Both the position numbers and the translations under genes were made by a program. Under the pieces are notes generated by a model. It saw only the letters and a program-made list of their open reading frames with translations, ran no database searches and was not told the DNA's origin. A DNA stretch of 64,000 bases from Rathayibacter sp. VKM Ac-2856 (GTDB taxonomy: Bacteria; Actinomycetota; Actinomycetes; Actinomycetales; Microbacteriaceae): assembly GCF_013205055.1 (NCBI RefSeq), contig NZ_JABMLF010000004.1, positions 372,001 to 436,000 on the forward strand. Direction: 5' to 3'. Shown in pieces: positions 9,083-18,367 of this stretch (its first letter is position 1; the number at the start of each line of letters is the position of its first letter).

Positions 9083-10132
9083 ATGCGAGCAACGATCATC
9101 CACGGCGAGCGCGACGTCCGACTCGAGGAGGTGCCCGACCCCGTCCTCTCCACCGGTCGCGACGCGATCGTCCGCGTCACCGCCGCGTGCGTCTGCGGGT
9201 CGGACCTCTGGCCGTACCGCGGCGTCACCCCGACGAAGGAGGCGCACCGCATCGGCCACGAGTTCGTCGGAGTCGTCGAGGAGATCGGCGACGACGTCCA
9301 CGACATCGCGGTCGGCGACTTCGTGATCGCCCCCTTCTACGTCTGCGACGGCACCTGCGCGAACTGCGCGAACGGCGTCTCGACCTCCTGCCTCACCGGC
9401 GGCTGGTGGGGCGCCGAGGTCGGCGAGCAGGGCTTCGCCGACGGCGCGCAGGGCGAGAAGGTCCGCGTCCCGCTCGCCGACGGCACGCTCTTCCGCGTCG
9501 GCACCGACCCGGACCCGGCCCTCATCCCGAGCCTGCTGACCCTCGCCGACGTGATGGGCACCGGCCACCACGCCGCCGTCTCCGCCGGAGTCACCGCCGG
9601 CTCGACCGTCGCGGTCGTCGGCGACGGAGCGGTCGGCCTCTGCGCCGTGCTGGCGGCCAAGCGCCTCGGCGCGACCACGATCATCGCGATGTCGCGGCAC
9701 GAGTCCCGCCAGGCGCTCGCCACCCGCTTCGGTGCGACCCACATCGTCGACACCCGTGGCGACGAGGGCGTCGCGCGCGTCCGCGAGCTCACCGACGGCA
9801 TCGGCGCCGACTGCGTCCTCGAGTGCGTCGGCACCAAGGAGTCGATGCAGCAGGCGCTCGACTCCGCCCGCCCCGGCGGCATGGTCGGCTACGTCGGCGT
9901 CCCCAACGGCGGCCCCGAGCTGCCCGTGCGCCAGATGTTCGGCTCGAACGTCGGCGTCAACGGCGGCGTCGCCCCCGTCCGCGGCTACATGGCGGAGCTG
10001 CTCCCCGACGTGCTCAGCGGCGCGATCGAGCCCGGCCTGGTGTTCGACCTCGAGCTCCCGCTCGAGGAGATCGCGGAGGCCTACGCCGCGATGGACGAGC
10101 GCCGCGCGATCAAGACGCTCGTCCGTCCGTAG
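9083..10132 (+). CDS. Zinc-dependent alcohol dehydrogenase
   Basis: A 349-residue NAD(P)-dependent medium-chain dehydrogenase. Catalytic-zinc ligands fit AACVCGSDLW and the GHEFVGVVEEIGD segment. The structural-zinc loop has clustered cysteines in YVCDGTCANCANGVSTSC, and VAVVGDGAVGLCAVLAAKRLGA is the nucleotide-binding motif. The usual substrate range is alcohols, sorbitol-type polyols or aldehydes and cannot be narrowed. It has a conventional leader: TACGGT at 9041-9046 and GCAGGAGA about 9 nt before the ATG. It stands alone between the radC-like gene and an esterase. Confidence 0.9.
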   Translation: MRATIIHGERDVRLEEVPDPVLSTGRDAIVRVTAACVCGSDLWPYRGVTPTKEAHRIGHEFVGVVEEIGDDVHDIAVGDFVIAPFYVCDGTCANCANGVSTSCLTGGWWGAEVGEQGFADGAQGEKVRVPLADGTLFRVGTDPDPALIPSLLTLADVMGTGHHAAVSAGVTAGSTVAVVGDGAVGLCAVLAAKRLGATTIIAMSRHESRQALATRFGATHIVDTRGDEGVARVRELTDGIGADCVLECVGTKESMQQALDSARPGGMVGYVGVPNGGPELPVRQMFGSNVGVNGGVAPVRGYMAELLPDVLSGAIEPGLVFDLELPLEEIAEAYAAMDERRAIKTLVRP

Positions 10133-10171
10133 CGCGGTATCGGAGGAGGGGCGCCGTGCGGCCGCGAGGAG

Positions 10172-10177
10172 TAGCCT
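10172..10177 (+). promoter_or_regulatory. -10 element TAGCCT for leaderless esterase gene
   Basis: TAGCCT lies 7 nt before the ATG at 10185. Confidence 0.45.
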
Positions 10178-10184
10178 CCCGCGC

Positions 10185-11135
10185 ATGACCGCGTCACCGC
10201 GCGGCGCCTCGGCGCCCCTCTTCCACCCCGATCTCGCGCTCGGCCGCTTCCTGCCGCCCGTCTCGCTCGGCCCGCGGCTGCTCCGCCTCGCCACCCGCCG
10301 CGAGCAGACCGGCGGGGAGGCGCCGCCCGACCTGATCGTCGAGGACCTCGAGATCCCCGGGCCCGAGGGCGCCTCGATCCGGGCGCGCAGCTACCGCCCG
10401 CGGACCCTGCGCGGCGCCGCGCCCGCGCTGGTCTGGGTGCACGGCGGCGGCATGGTGCTCGGCAGCCACCTGCAGGACGAGGCGTCGAACATCGCCTTCG
10501 CCCGCACCCTCGGCATCAGCGTGCTGTCCGTCGGCTACCGCCTCTCGCCCGCGCACCGGGCGCCGGCCGCCCTCGAGGACGTGCTGGCGGCCTTCCGCTG
10601 GCTGGCCGAGCACGCCGACGAGCGCGGCGTCGATCCCGAGCGGATCGCGCTCGGCGGGGCCAGCGCGGGCGGCGGGCTGGCCGCGGGCGCGACCCTCATG
10701 GCGCACGACCGCGGGGGAGCGCAGCCCGTCCTCCAGCTGCTGGCCTACCCGATGCTCGACGACCGCACCGTCACCCGTCCCGGCGCCGCTCCCCGCGGCC
10801 TGCGCGTCTGGACGCCGGGCAGCAACCGCTTCGGCTGGACGTCGTACCTCGGCACCGAGCCCGGCGGTCCCGGCGTCTCGCCCTACGCCGCCCCCGCCCG
10901 CCGCGAGGACCTCTCCGGACTCCCGCCCGCCTGGATCGGCGTCGGCACGCTCGACCTCTTCCACGCCGAGGACGTGCGCTACGCCGAGCGCCTGCGCGCC
11001 GCCGGAGTGCCGTGCGCGCTCGAGATCGTCGAGGGCGCCTTCCACGGCTTCGACGCCCTCTTCCGCCGCACCGGAGTGGCGAAGCGCTTCTGGGCGGCAC
11101 AGGCCTCGGCGCTCGAGGCCGCCTTCGCCGGCTGA
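10185..11135 (+). CDS. Alpha/beta hydrolase, hormone-sensitive-lipase-type esterase
   Basis: A 316-residue carboxylesterase of the HSL group. The oxyanion-hole HGGG is at residues 86-89, the nucleophile Ser160 sits in GGASAGGGLA, an acidic residue falls in VGTLDLFHAED and the catalytic histidine in GAFHGFD. No signal peptide is visible, so it is likely cytoplasmic and acts on short-chain esters. The start is set by a -10 element 7 nt upstream; an in-frame extension further upstream reads through the alcohol dehydrogenase gene and is not real. Confidence 0.9.
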   Translation: MTASPRGASAPLFHPDLALGRFLPPVSLGPRLLRLATRREQTGGEAPPDLIVEDLEIPGPEGASIRARSYRPRTLRGAAPALVWVHGGGMVLGSHLQDEASNIAFARTLGISVLSVGYRLSPAHRAPAALEDVLAAFRWLAEHADERGVDPERIALGGASAGGGLAAGATLMAHDRGGAQPVLQLLAYPMLDDRTVTRPGAAPRGLRVWTPGSNRFGWTSYLGTEPGGPGVSPYAAPARREDLSGLPPAWIGVGTLDLFHAEDVRYAERLRAAGVPCALEIVEGAFHGFDALFRRTGVAKRFWAAQASALEAAFAG

Positions 11136-11220
11136 CGTCCGCCCGCGTGCCGTCCGCCCGGCCCCCCTCCGCCCGGCCGGGGAGTCCGACCACCGGCAGC
11201 GCTGATGCCACGATGGGGGC

Positions 11221-11832
11221 ATGGACATCGACCGCCTCGCCACCCGCTACGAGATCGCCCTGCCCGCCTGGATCGAGGACGCCGTGCGCGACGTCCCGGA
11301 GTTCCTGCCCGAGCGCGAGGACCGCATGGCTCTCGTGCATGCTCTCGCCGACCGCAACTTCCGCGAGGGCAACGGCGGTCCGTTCGCCGCGATCGTCGTG
11401 GAGCGCGACTCCGGCCGCGTGGTCTCGGTGGGTGTGAACGTGGTCCTGGGCAGCGGGGTCTCCTCCGGGCACGCGGAGGTCACCGCGCTCGGTCTCGCGC
11501 AGACCGCTCTCGGCTCGTGGGATCTCGGCGGCGAGGGTCTGCCGGCGCACGAGCTGGTCGTGAACTGGCGGCCGTGCGTGCAGTGCTACGGAGCGACGCT
11601 GTGGTCGGGCGTGCGGCGCCTGGTCGTCGCCGGGTCCGGTCCCGAGCTCGAGGAGATCTCCACGTTCGACGAGGGTCCGATGCGCGAGGACTGGGCCGCG
11701 CAGTTCGAGGCGCGCGGCATCGAGGTCGTCGACGGCGTCCTGCGCGACGAGGCGCTCGAGGTCTTCCGCGCCTACCGCGCGCACGTCGACGCGGGCGAGG
11801 TGCTCGTCTACAACGCCCGCGCCGCGGACTGA
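11221..11832 (+). CDS. Cytidine/deoxycytidylate deaminase-like zinc hydrolase
   Basis: A 203-residue nucleoside deaminase of the CMP/dCMP deaminase family. Zinc site residues are visible as His84-Ala-Glu86 (SSGHAEV) and Cys119-x-x-Cys122 (RPCVQCYG). An N-terminal extension of about 40 residues precedes the core, and the C-terminus is longer than in typical guanine or tRNA-adenosine deaminases. The exact base substrate is not determined. A weak CACGAT ends 6 nt before the ATG. The gene ends just before a strong bidirectional terminator shared with nadE. Confidence 0.87.
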   Translation: MDIDRLATRYEIALPAWIEDAVRDVPEFLPEREDRMALVHALADRNFREGNGGPFAAIVVERDSGRVVSVGVNVVLGSGVSSGHAEVTALGLAQTALGSWDLGGEGLPAHELVVNWRPCVQCYGATLWSGVRRLVVAGSGPELEEISTFDEGPMREDWAAQFEARGIEVVDGVLRDEALEVFRAYRAHVDAGEVLVYNARAAD

Positions 11833-11848
11833 CGCACCCCTGAACGAG

Positions 11849-11882
11849 CGAGCCGCCCCGGAGGATCCTCCGGGGCGGCTCG
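11849..11882. terminator. Bidirectional terminator between deaminase gene and nadE
   Basis: A perfect 34-bp palindrome, CGAGCCGCCCCGGAGGA joined directly to its reverse complement, lies 16 bp after the deaminase stop and 5 bp from the end of the convergent nadE. It can serve both strands. Confidence 0.85.
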
Positions 11883-11887
11883 TGCTG

Positions 11888-12739
11888 TCAGTTGTTGCCG
11901 GGCGTGTACACGGCGGACGCGCGCCACCAGTCGTCGAACATCGACAGCGGCACCTGCCGCTTGTGCTCGGTCGCGGCGTAGCGGGCCTCGATCGCCTCGG
12001 CGACCTCGGGGGCGACGTCGCCGCCCTCGAGGTAGGTGTCCAGGTCGGCGTAGACCAGGCCGAGGTTCGACTCGTCGGTCTGGCCGGGGTTCTCGTCGAG
12101 GAGGTCGGCCGTCGGGGCCTTCTCGTAGAGGCGGGCCGGGGCGTCGAGGTGCACGAGCAGCGAGCGGCCCTGGCGCTTGGTGAGGCCGGTCAGCGGCAGG
12201 ACGTCCGCGCCGCCGTCGCCGAACTTGGTGAAGAAGCCGGTCACCGCCTCGGCCGCGTGGTCGGTGCCGACGACGAGCATGCCCGTCTGGCCGGCGATCG
12301 CGTACTGCGCGATCATCCGGGCGCGCGCCTTGACGTTGCCCTTGACGAAGTCCGAGATCGGCTCGCCCACGGCGTCGCCGAACGCGGAGGCGATGCCGTC
12401 GACCCCTGCGTGGATGTCGAAGGTCACCTGACGGTCCGGGCGGATGAAGCTCAGCGCGAGCTGCGCGTCCTCCTCGTCGGCCTGCACCTTGTACGGCAGC
12501 CGCACGGCGATGAAGGAGGCGTCGCCGCCGTCGGCGCGCACCTGCTCGACCGCGAGCTGGCAGAGCCGGCCGGCCAGGCTCGAGTCCTGCCCGCCGCTGA
12601 TGCCGAGCACGAGGCCCTTCGCGCCGGTGTGCCGGAGGTAGTCGGCGAGGAAGCCGCTGCGCCGCTCGACCTCGGCGGCCGGGTCGACGGCGGGGGAGAC
12701 GTGGAGCTCGGAGATGATTCGCTGCTGGACATCGCGCAC
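11888..12739 (-). CDS. nadE: NAD synthetase, ammonia-dependent
   Basis: A 283-residue enzyme converting nicotinic acid adenine dinucleotide to NAD with ATP and ammonia. The PP-loop SGGQDSS begins at residue 48, and the C-terminal [14 protein letters not shown]-type segments are present as [10 protein letters not shown] and GQTDESNLG. There is no nitrilase glutaminase domain, so ammonia rather than glutamine is the direct donor. Length matches NadE of the short type. The GTG start is 6 nt downstream of TAGCGT, so the mRNA is probably leaderless. Confidence 0.95.
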   Translation of the reverse strand: MRDVQQRIISELHVSPAVDPAAEVERRSGFLADYLRHTGAKGLVLGISGGQDSSLAGRLCQLAVEQVRADGGDASFIAVRLPYKVQADEEDAQLALSFIRPDRQVTFDIHAGVDGIASAFGDAVGEPISDFVKGNVKARARMIAQYAIAGQTGMLVVGTDHAAEAVTGFFTKFGDGGADVLPLTGLTKRQGRSLLVHLDAPARLYEKAPTADLLDENPGQTDESNLGLVYADLDTYLEGGDVAPEVAEAIEARYAATEHKRQVPLSMFDDWWRASAVYTPGNN

Positions 12740-12745
12740 GCTCCC

Positions 12746-12751
12746 ACGCTA
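12746..12751 (-). promoter_or_regulatory. -10 element TAGCGT for leaderless nadE
   Basis: On the reverse strand TAGCGT lies 6 nt before the GTG start of nadE. Confidence 0.5.
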
Positions 12752-12810
12752 CTCCGGATGCCCCCGCCCCGCCCCGCTTCGGAGCCGACGGGCAGCCTCG
12801 CCCGCCCCCC

Positions 12811-13038
12811 TGCCGGTCGAGCAGCCCCGCAGGGCCGTCCCTGCTGGTCGAGTAGCCCCGCAGGGGCGTATCGAGACCCGGCGACGTCGGCACGGGGGCC
12901 TGCACACTCACTGTTCGACCCTGGTGGATCTCGATACGGCCGCTCCGCGGCCTACTCGATCACCATAGATTGGGGGCCCGCCCTGCGGGCGCCCATGCTG
13001 GTCGAGCAGCCGCCGGCGGCGGCGTATCGAGACCCACC
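12811..13038. repeat. Cluster of four TCGAGTAGCC-family intergenic repeats
   Basis: The 336-bp gap between nadE and acsA is mostly repeat. A partial forward unit lies at 12811-12836, forward units at 12842-12880 and 12994-13038, and a reverse unit at 12923-12966. Nothing coding is seen here. Confidence 0.85.
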
Positions 13039-13075
13039 CTGCCGGACGAGGAGTCCTCGCGACGACCGAGCCGCC

Positions 13076-15100
13076 TCAGCCGCGCGCAGCGACGATGCGG
13101 GCGATCCGCTCCGGAACCGTGTCGTCCTGGAGGCTCGTCACGTCGCCGAGCTCCCGGCCGTCGCGGATGTCGCCGAGCAGGCGCCGCATGATCTTGCCGG
13201 AGCGCGTCTTCGGCAGGTCGGGGACGACCACCACGTCGCGCGGCTTGGCGATCGGACCGATCGCCGTGGCCACGTGCTCGCGCAGCACCTTCGACAGGTC
13301 GGCCTCGAGCGCCGTCCAGTAGGCGGGGTCGTCCTCGGCGCGGTCGATCGCCTCGTCGGACGGGATCACGAAGGCCGCGATCGCCTGGCCGGTCGTCGCG
13401 TCGGCGACGCCGACCACTCCGGCCTCGCCGACCGCCGGGTGCGCGACGAGCGCCGATTCGATCTCGATGGTCGAGAGCCGGTGACCGGAGACGTTGATCA
13501 CGTCGTCCACCCGGCCGAGCACCCAGATGTCGCCGTCGGCGTCGTACTTCGCGCCGTCGCCGGAGAAGAAGTAGCCGCGGTCGGCGTAGCGGGCCCAGTA
13601 CGAGTCGCGGTAGCGCTCGGGGTCGCCCCAGACCGTCCGCGCGAGCGCCGGGCCGGTGCGGTCGACGACGAGGTAGCCGCCGGAGCCGTTCGGCACCCGC
13701 TCACCGGCTTCGTCGACGACGAGTGCGCCGAGTCCGGGCAGGGCGCCGAGTGAGGAGCCGGGCTTGAGGGTCGAGACGCCGGGCAGCGGGCACATCACGG
13801 CCGCGCCCGTCTCGGACTGCCACCACGTGTCGACGATCGGGCAGCGCCCGCCGCCGATCCTCTCGTGGAACCACACCCACGCCTCGGGGTTGATCGACTC
13901 GCCGACCGTGCCGAGCAGGCGGAGGCTCGAGAGGTCGTACTGCGCCGGCACGCCCTCGGGGAACCAGGTCATCAGGGTCCGGATGAGCGTCGGCGCCGTG
14001 TAGTAGACCGTGACGCCGTAGCGCTCGATGATCTCGAAGTGCCGCGCGCTGTGCGGTGTGCTCGGCGTCCCCTCGTAGATCACCTGCGTGAGGCCGTTCG
14101 AGAGCGGTCCGTAGATCTCGTAGGTGTGCGCCGTGACCCAGGCGAGGTCGGCAGTGCACCAGTGCACGTCGTCGGGCTTCGTGTCGAAGACGGCCCAGTG
14201 CGTCCAGGAGGCCTGGGTGAGGTAGCCGCCGCTGGTGTGCACGAGGCCCTTGGGCTTCCCGGTCGTGCCCGAGGTGTAGATGATGAACAGCGGCGTCTCG
14301 GCGTCGAAGGCCTCGGCCTCGTGCACGTCGGGCTGCGCGTCGACCACGTCGTGCCACCAGACGTCGCGGCCCTCGGTCCACGGGATGTCCGGGGTCTCGT
14401 CGCCGGTGCGGCGCACGACGAGCACGTGCTCGATCGAGGCGACGCCGGCGACCGCGTGGTCGGCGTTCGCCTTCACCGGCACGGCCGCGCCGCGCCGGAA
14501 CTGGCCGTCGGTCGTGACGAGCAGCTTCGCGCCGGTGTCCTCCACGCGGAAGCGCACGGCCTCGGCCGAGAAGCCGCCGAAGACGAGGGAGTGGATCGCG
14601 CCGATCCGCGCGATGGCGAGCGTGATGACGACGGTCTCCGGGATGACCGGGAGGTACACGACGACCCGGTCGCCCTTGCCGATGCCGAGCGCGGTGAGCG
14701 CGTGCGCGGCCCGGGCGACGTCCCGCTGCAGCTCGGCGTAGCTGATCGAGCGCCGGTCGCCGCGCTCGCCCTCGAAGTGCAGGGCGGTCTTGTCGCCGCG
14801 GCCCGCGTCGACGTGCCGGTCGACGCAGTTGACGGCGACGTTGAGCGTGCCGCCCTCGAACCAGGTGGCGCGCGGGACGGAGAGCGTGCCGTCCTCCTGC
14901 GGGAAGGCCGGCTCCCAGCGGTGGGCGGTGTGCCAGGGCTCGACCCAGTCGAGGCGCCGAGCGGCCTCCTCCCAGAACGCGACCGGGTCGGCGCCGGCCC
15001 GGGCGTGCTCGTCGGGGCCGACGTTCGCCTGCGCGGCGAAGGCCTCGGGCGCCGGGAAGCGGCGGAACTCCTCGAGCAGGTTGGCGATCGTGTCGCTCAT
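13076..15100 (-). CDS. acsA: Acetate-CoA ligase (acetyl-CoA synthetase)
   Basis: A 674-residue ANL-superfamily enzyme that activates acetate to acetyl-AMP and acetyl-CoA. Landmarks are the P-loop YTSGTTGKPKG (residues 275-285), the acetate-pocket WWQSETG segment, the hinge region GRVDDVINVSGHR, and the C-terminal catalytic Lys636 in TRSGKIMRR, the site acetylated by Pat-type enzymes. Length and order are those of AcsA. The gene lies 49 bp downstream of the ABC permease on the same strand and could be transcribed with the transporter, though it may also have its own promoter. Confidence 0.96.
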   Translation of the reverse strand: MSDTIANLLEEFRRFPAPEAFAAQANVGPDEHARAGADPVAFWEEAARRLDWVEPWHTAHRWEPAFPQEDGTLSVPRATWFEGGTLNVAVNCVDRHVDAGRGDKTALHFEGERGDRRSISYAELQRDVARAAHALTALGIGKGDRVVVYLPVIPETVVITLAIARIGAIHSLVFGGFSAEAVRFRVEDTGAKLLVTTDGQFRRGAAVPVKANADHAVAGVASIEHVLVVRRTGDETPDIPWTEGRDVWWHDVVDAQPDVHEAEAFDAETPLFIIYTSGTTGKPKGLVHTSGGYLTQASWTHWAVFDTKPDDVHWCTADLAWVTAHTYEIYGPLSNGLTQVIYEGTPSTPHSARHFEIIERYGVTVYYTAPTLIRTLMTWFPEGVPAQYDLSSLRLLGTVGESINPEAWVWFHERIGGGRCPIVDTWWQSETGAAVMCPLPGVSTLKPGSSLGALPGLGALVVDEAGERVPNGSGGYLVVDRTGPALARTVWGDPERYRDSYWARYADRGYFFSGDGAKYDADGDIWVLGRVDDVINVSGHRLSTIEIESALVAHPAVGEAGVVGVADATTGQAIAAFVIPSDEAIDRAEDDPAYWTALEADLSKVLREHVATAIGPIAKPRDVVVVPDLPKTRSGKIMRRLLGDIRDGRELGDVTSLQDDTVPERIARIVAARG

Positions 15101-15149
15101 CGTCGTCCCTCCGTGGTCGTCGCGGGCGTGGTCGTCGTGCCGGTCATCC

Positions 15150-16088
15150 TCACGCCCACTTCCGGATCGCGTAGCGCTGGAACACGCCCACGATCGAGTC
15201 GGTGAGCTTGCCGAGCACCGCCAGCAGGATGATCGCGAGGAAGACGCGGTCGATCCGTCCGTTGCTCTGGCTGTCGGTCAGGCGGAAGCCCAAGCCCATC
15301 GACGAGGCGATCAGCTCGGCGGCGACCAGGAACAGCCACGACTGCGCGAGCGCCAGGCGCAGCCCGGCGATCACCGAGGGGATCACCGCGGGCAGCTGCA
15401 CCGCGGTGAACAGCCGCACCCCCGAGAGCCCGAACGCCCGGCCCGCCTCGACCAGCTGACGGTCGACGTGGCCGAGGGCGGTTGCGACCGTGGTGAAGAC
15501 GGGGAAGAACGCGCCGATCGTGATCAGGGTGATCTTCGACTCCTCGCCGATCCCCATCCAGAGCAGCAGCAGCGGCACCCAGGCGAGCGACGGCACCGCG
15601 CGGATCGCGCCGAGAGTCGGCGCGAGCACGACCTCCCAGACCCGGGAGAGCCCGAAGAGCGCGCCGACCAGCAGCCCCAGCGCGGAGCCGAGGCCGAAGC
15701 CGATCAGCACCCGCTGGGTCGAGATCGCCACGTCCTGCCCGAGGTCGCCGCGCTGCGCGAGGTCGACCGCCGCCGCCCACACCATCGCCGGCGAGGGGAA
15801 CACCGACACCGACACCATCCCGGTGGTGGTCGCGATCTGCCAGGCCGCGAGCAGCAGCACCGGCAGGATCGCCCCGCCCACGAGCAGGAACCAGCGCCGC
15901 GAGGTCAGCGGCCTGGCGTGCGCCGCCTCGTCGTCGCGCAGCCGCTTCTGCGACGCCTCGACGCTCGGTCCGACCACGGCGGTGCCGACGGCGCCGGGCG
16001 CCTGCACGAGTCCGGTGCTCCGGCGCACGAGGTCGGCGTCGGTCGCGGTCTCGGCGCCGGTCACGGTCTGGTCGTCGCGTGTCGCCAT
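15150..16088 (-). CDS. ABC transporter permease, SsuC/TauC type
   Basis: A 312-residue inner-membrane permease. A long cytoplasmic N-terminus (about 65 residues) precedes a first helix near 68-88, then five further helices. The EAA-type loop that contacts the ATPase is recognisable around EAGRAFGLSGVRLFTAVQLP. It belongs to the sulfonate/nitrate/taurine importer family together with the binding protein and ATPase upstream on the same strand. Substrate is not certain. Confidence 0.88.
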   Translation of the reverse strand: MATRDDQTVTGAETATDADLVRRSTGLVQAPGAVGTAVVGPSVEASQKRLRDDEAAHARPLTSRRWFLLVGGAILPVLLLAAWQIATTTGMVSVSVFPSPAMVWAAAVDLAQRGDLGQDVAISTQRVLIGFGLGSALGLLVGALFGLSRVWEVVLAPTLGAIRAVPSLAWVPLLLLWMGIGEESKITLITIGAFFPVFTTVATALGHVDRQLVEAGRAFGLSGVRLFTAVQLPAVIPSVIAGLRLALAQSWLFLVAAELIASSMGLGFRLTDSQSNGRIDRVFLAIILLAVLGKLTDSIVGVFQRYAIRKWA

Positions 16089-16154
16089 CGTCGTCTCCTC
16101 GAGCGTGAAGCGGTGGGTGCGGTGGGGCAGGTCCTGGCGGGAGTCAGGAGCGCG

Positions 16155-17234
16155 TCAGCCGATCGCGGACGGGTCGGCAGCCGTCGCGTAGGTGTCGTCG
16201 ATCAGCGAGTCGAGGGCCGCGTCGACCTGCTCCTGCGAGGCGACGTCGCCGTTCGCGACGAAGATCGGGCCGATCACGGAGAGCACGTCGGTCTGCGCCG
16301 AGCCGGGGACGTTGTCGACGTCGAGGTTGCTGCGCTCGGTGATGACCGTGGTCGCCACGGCGACGTCGAGCCCGGCGACGGAGGCGAGGATGCCCGCCGT
16401 CTCCTCCTGGTTCTCCAGGGCCCAGACGCGGGCGTGCTCGTACGCGTTCACGACGGTCTGCGCGAGGTCGGGCTTGGCCGCGAGGAAGCTCTCGGTGGCG
16501 TTGAGCAGCCCGTAGGAGTTGAAGTCGACGTTGCGGTAGAGCAGGGTCGCCCCTGCCGCCTCGGCGCCCGCCATGATCGGGTCGAGCCCGGCCCACGCGT
16601 CGACGGAGCCGTTCTGCAGGGCGGCCCAGCCGTCGGCGTGCTGGAGGTTCTGCACGGTGACGTCGTCGATGCTCAGCCCGGCGGCCTCGAGCGCCTGCAC
16701 CAGGAAGAAGTAGGGGTCGGTCCCGCTGGTGGCCGCGATCTGCTTGCCGGCGAGCTGCTCGACGCCGGTGATCGCCGAGCCGGCGGGCACCACGAGGGCG
16801 GACCACTCCGGCTGCGAGAAGATGTCGATCGTCCTGATCGGCGAGCCGTTCGAGCGGGCGAGCAGCGCGGCGGACCCGGCGGTCGAGCCGACGTCGATCG
16901 CCCCGGCGCGCAGGGCCTCGTTGGCCTTGTTCGAGCCGGCCGACTGCACCCAGGTGACCGTGACCTCCTGCTCGGCGAGGGCGGCCTCGAGCCAGCCCTT
17001 CTCCTTGATGACGAGGCTCAGCGGGTTGTAGGTCGCGAAGTCGAGCGTCAGCGTCCCGCCCTGCGTCCTGGTGCCGGACGCGTCGGAGGCGGCGGGTGCG
17101 GCCGCCGCGCCGCCGCTGCCCTCGCCCTGCACGCAGCCCGCGAGGAGCGGGACCGCGGCGGCGGTGAGCAGGCCCGCGAGCGCGGTGCGGCGGGTGAGCG
17201 AGGAGCTCGTGAGCGACAGGGGGGAGAACGACAT
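16155..17234 (-). CDS. ABC transporter substrate-binding lipoprotein, sulfonate/nitrate type
   Basis: A 359-residue secreted binding protein. The N-terminus contains TRRTALAGLL, a twin-arginine-like stretch, followed by the lipobox LLAGC with the lipidated cysteine near residue 34, so it is probably a Tat-exported lipoprotein. The mature part is NMT1/SsuA-like (VIKEKGWLEAAL, AGAIDVGSTAGSAALLA, GSVDAWAGLDPI). It lies 66 bp before the permease and 140 bp after the ATPase. Aliphatic sulfonates are the commonest ligands, but no SsuD monooxygenase is nearby, so the ligand stays open. Confidence 0.87.
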   Translation of the reverse strand: MSFSPLSLTSSSLTRRTALAGLLTAAAVPLLAGCVQGEGSGGAAAAPAASDASGTRTQGGTLTLDFATYNPLSLVIKEKGWLEAALAEQEVTVTWVQSAGSNKANEALRAGAIDVGSTAGSAALLARSNGSPIRTIDIFSQPEWSALVVPAGSAITGVEQLAGKQIAATSGTDPYFFLVQALEAAGLSIDDVTVQNLQHADGWAALQNGSVDAWAGLDPIMAGAEAAGATLLYRNVDFNSYGLLNATESFLAAKPDLAQTVVNAYEHARVWALENQEETAGILASVAGLDVAVATTVITERSNLDVDNVPGSAQTDVLSVIGPIFVANGDVASQEQVDAALDSLIDDTYATAADPSAIG

Positions 17235-17374
17235 GGGGGCCTCGAGTTCGGTGCGGTTCCGGGAGTGGGACGAGTGTGCGGGAGCAGGGGAGTCGGAGGG
17301 GAGCGGGTCGCGCGATCCGTGGACGGGCGGCGGGATCGGCGCCTGGGGAGGAGCGGCTGCGACGGCCGGGCGGG

Positions 17375-18184
17375 CTAGTGCCGCTCGATCCCGAGGCCCT
17401 CGAGCAGCTCGACCCGCCGCTCGGCGAGCTCCGCCGAGCCGCGGTCGCGGGGCCGCGCTCCGGGGACCGTCATGATCTGCCGGATCCGCGAGACGCCGCC
17501 GGGCTCGTCGCGGCCGAGCAGCACGATGCGGTCGGCCAGCTGCAGCGCCTCGTCGACGTCGTGCGTCACGAGCAGGATCGTCGCGGGCGCGGCCGCGTGC
17601 ACCTCGAGCAGCAGGTCCTGCATCCGCAGCCGGGTCAGCGCGTCGAGGGCGCCGAACGGCTCGTCCAGCAGCAGCACGCCGGGGTTCCGCGCGAGAGCGC
17701 GGGCCAGCGACGCGCGCTGCGCCATCCCGCCGGACACCTCGCGCGGCCGGGAGCCGGCGTGCGCGGTCAGCCCGACCAGCGAGAGCAGCTCGTCCACGGC
17801 GGTGCGCCCGGCCTCGCGGCTCGTCCCGCGCGGCAGCCCGAGGGCCACGTTCGCGGCGAGGGAGCGCCAGGGCAGCAGCCGCGGCTCCTGGAACGCGACC
17901 GCGCAGCGCGGGTCGATGCCCGACACGGGGGAGTCGTCGATCAGCACGGTGCCGGCGCTCGCCGTGTCGAGCCCGGCGGCGATCCGCAGCAGCGTCGACT
18001 TGCCGCAGCCGCTCGGGCCGAGGATCGCGATCACCTCGCCGGCGCGCACGTCGAGCGAGACGTCGGCCAGCACGGGGGCTCCCGGGGCGAAGGTGCGGCC
18101 GACCCCGTCGAAGCGCACCGGGAACGCCGACTGCCCGAGCGCGGCGTCGAAGGCGAGGCTCGTGCGGGCGGGCGTTCCGGTCAT
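17375..18184 (-). CDS. ABC transporter ATP-binding protein, SsuB/TauB type
   Basis: A 269-residue ATPase with Walker A GPSGCGKST, Q-loop in AFQEPRLLPW, signature VSGGMAQRASLARAL, Walker B LLLDEPFGALD and switch histidine in LVTHDVDEAL. This is the energy-coupling subunit of the importer formed with the following binding protein and permease. I took the ATG at 18184; an in-frame extension upstream has no ribosome binding site and no family similarity. First gene of the three-gene import operon. Confidence 0.9.
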   Translation of the reverse strand: MTGTPARTSLAFDAALGQSAFPVRFDGVGRTFAPGAPVLADVSLDVRAGEVIAILGPSGCGKSTLLRIAAGLDTASAGTVLIDDSPVSGIDPRCAVAFQEPRLLPWRSLAANVALGLPRGTSREAGRTAVDELLSLVGLTAHAGSRPREVSGGMAQRASLARALARNPGVLLLDEPFGALDALTRLRMQDLLLEVHAAAPATILLVTHDVDEALQLADRIVLLGRDEPGGVSRIRQIMTVPGARPRDRGSAELAERRVELLEGLGIERH

Positions 18185-18309
18185 GAGGGCTCCGAGGCGG
18201 GGCGGGCGGGCGGACCGTCCGATCGTACGGACGCGCGCCCGGCAGTCCGACTCGGGACGAAACGCGGAGTAACACAGCGCGGGCGGCCGAGCCGCAGCCC
18301 GCACGACGA

Positions 18310-18354
18310 GGGCCCCGCCGGCACCGCACCGGAGTGCGGCGGCCGACGGGGCCC
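18310..18354 (-). terminator. Stem-loop terminator after the nitroreductase gene
   Basis: GGGCCCCG (18310-18317) pairs with CGGGGCCC (18347-18354), with an inner CCGCA/TGCGG stem. It lies 13 bp beyond the nitroreductase stop and separates that gene from the transporter operon. Confidence 0.65.
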
Positions 18355-18367
18355 GGGAGTCGTGCGA

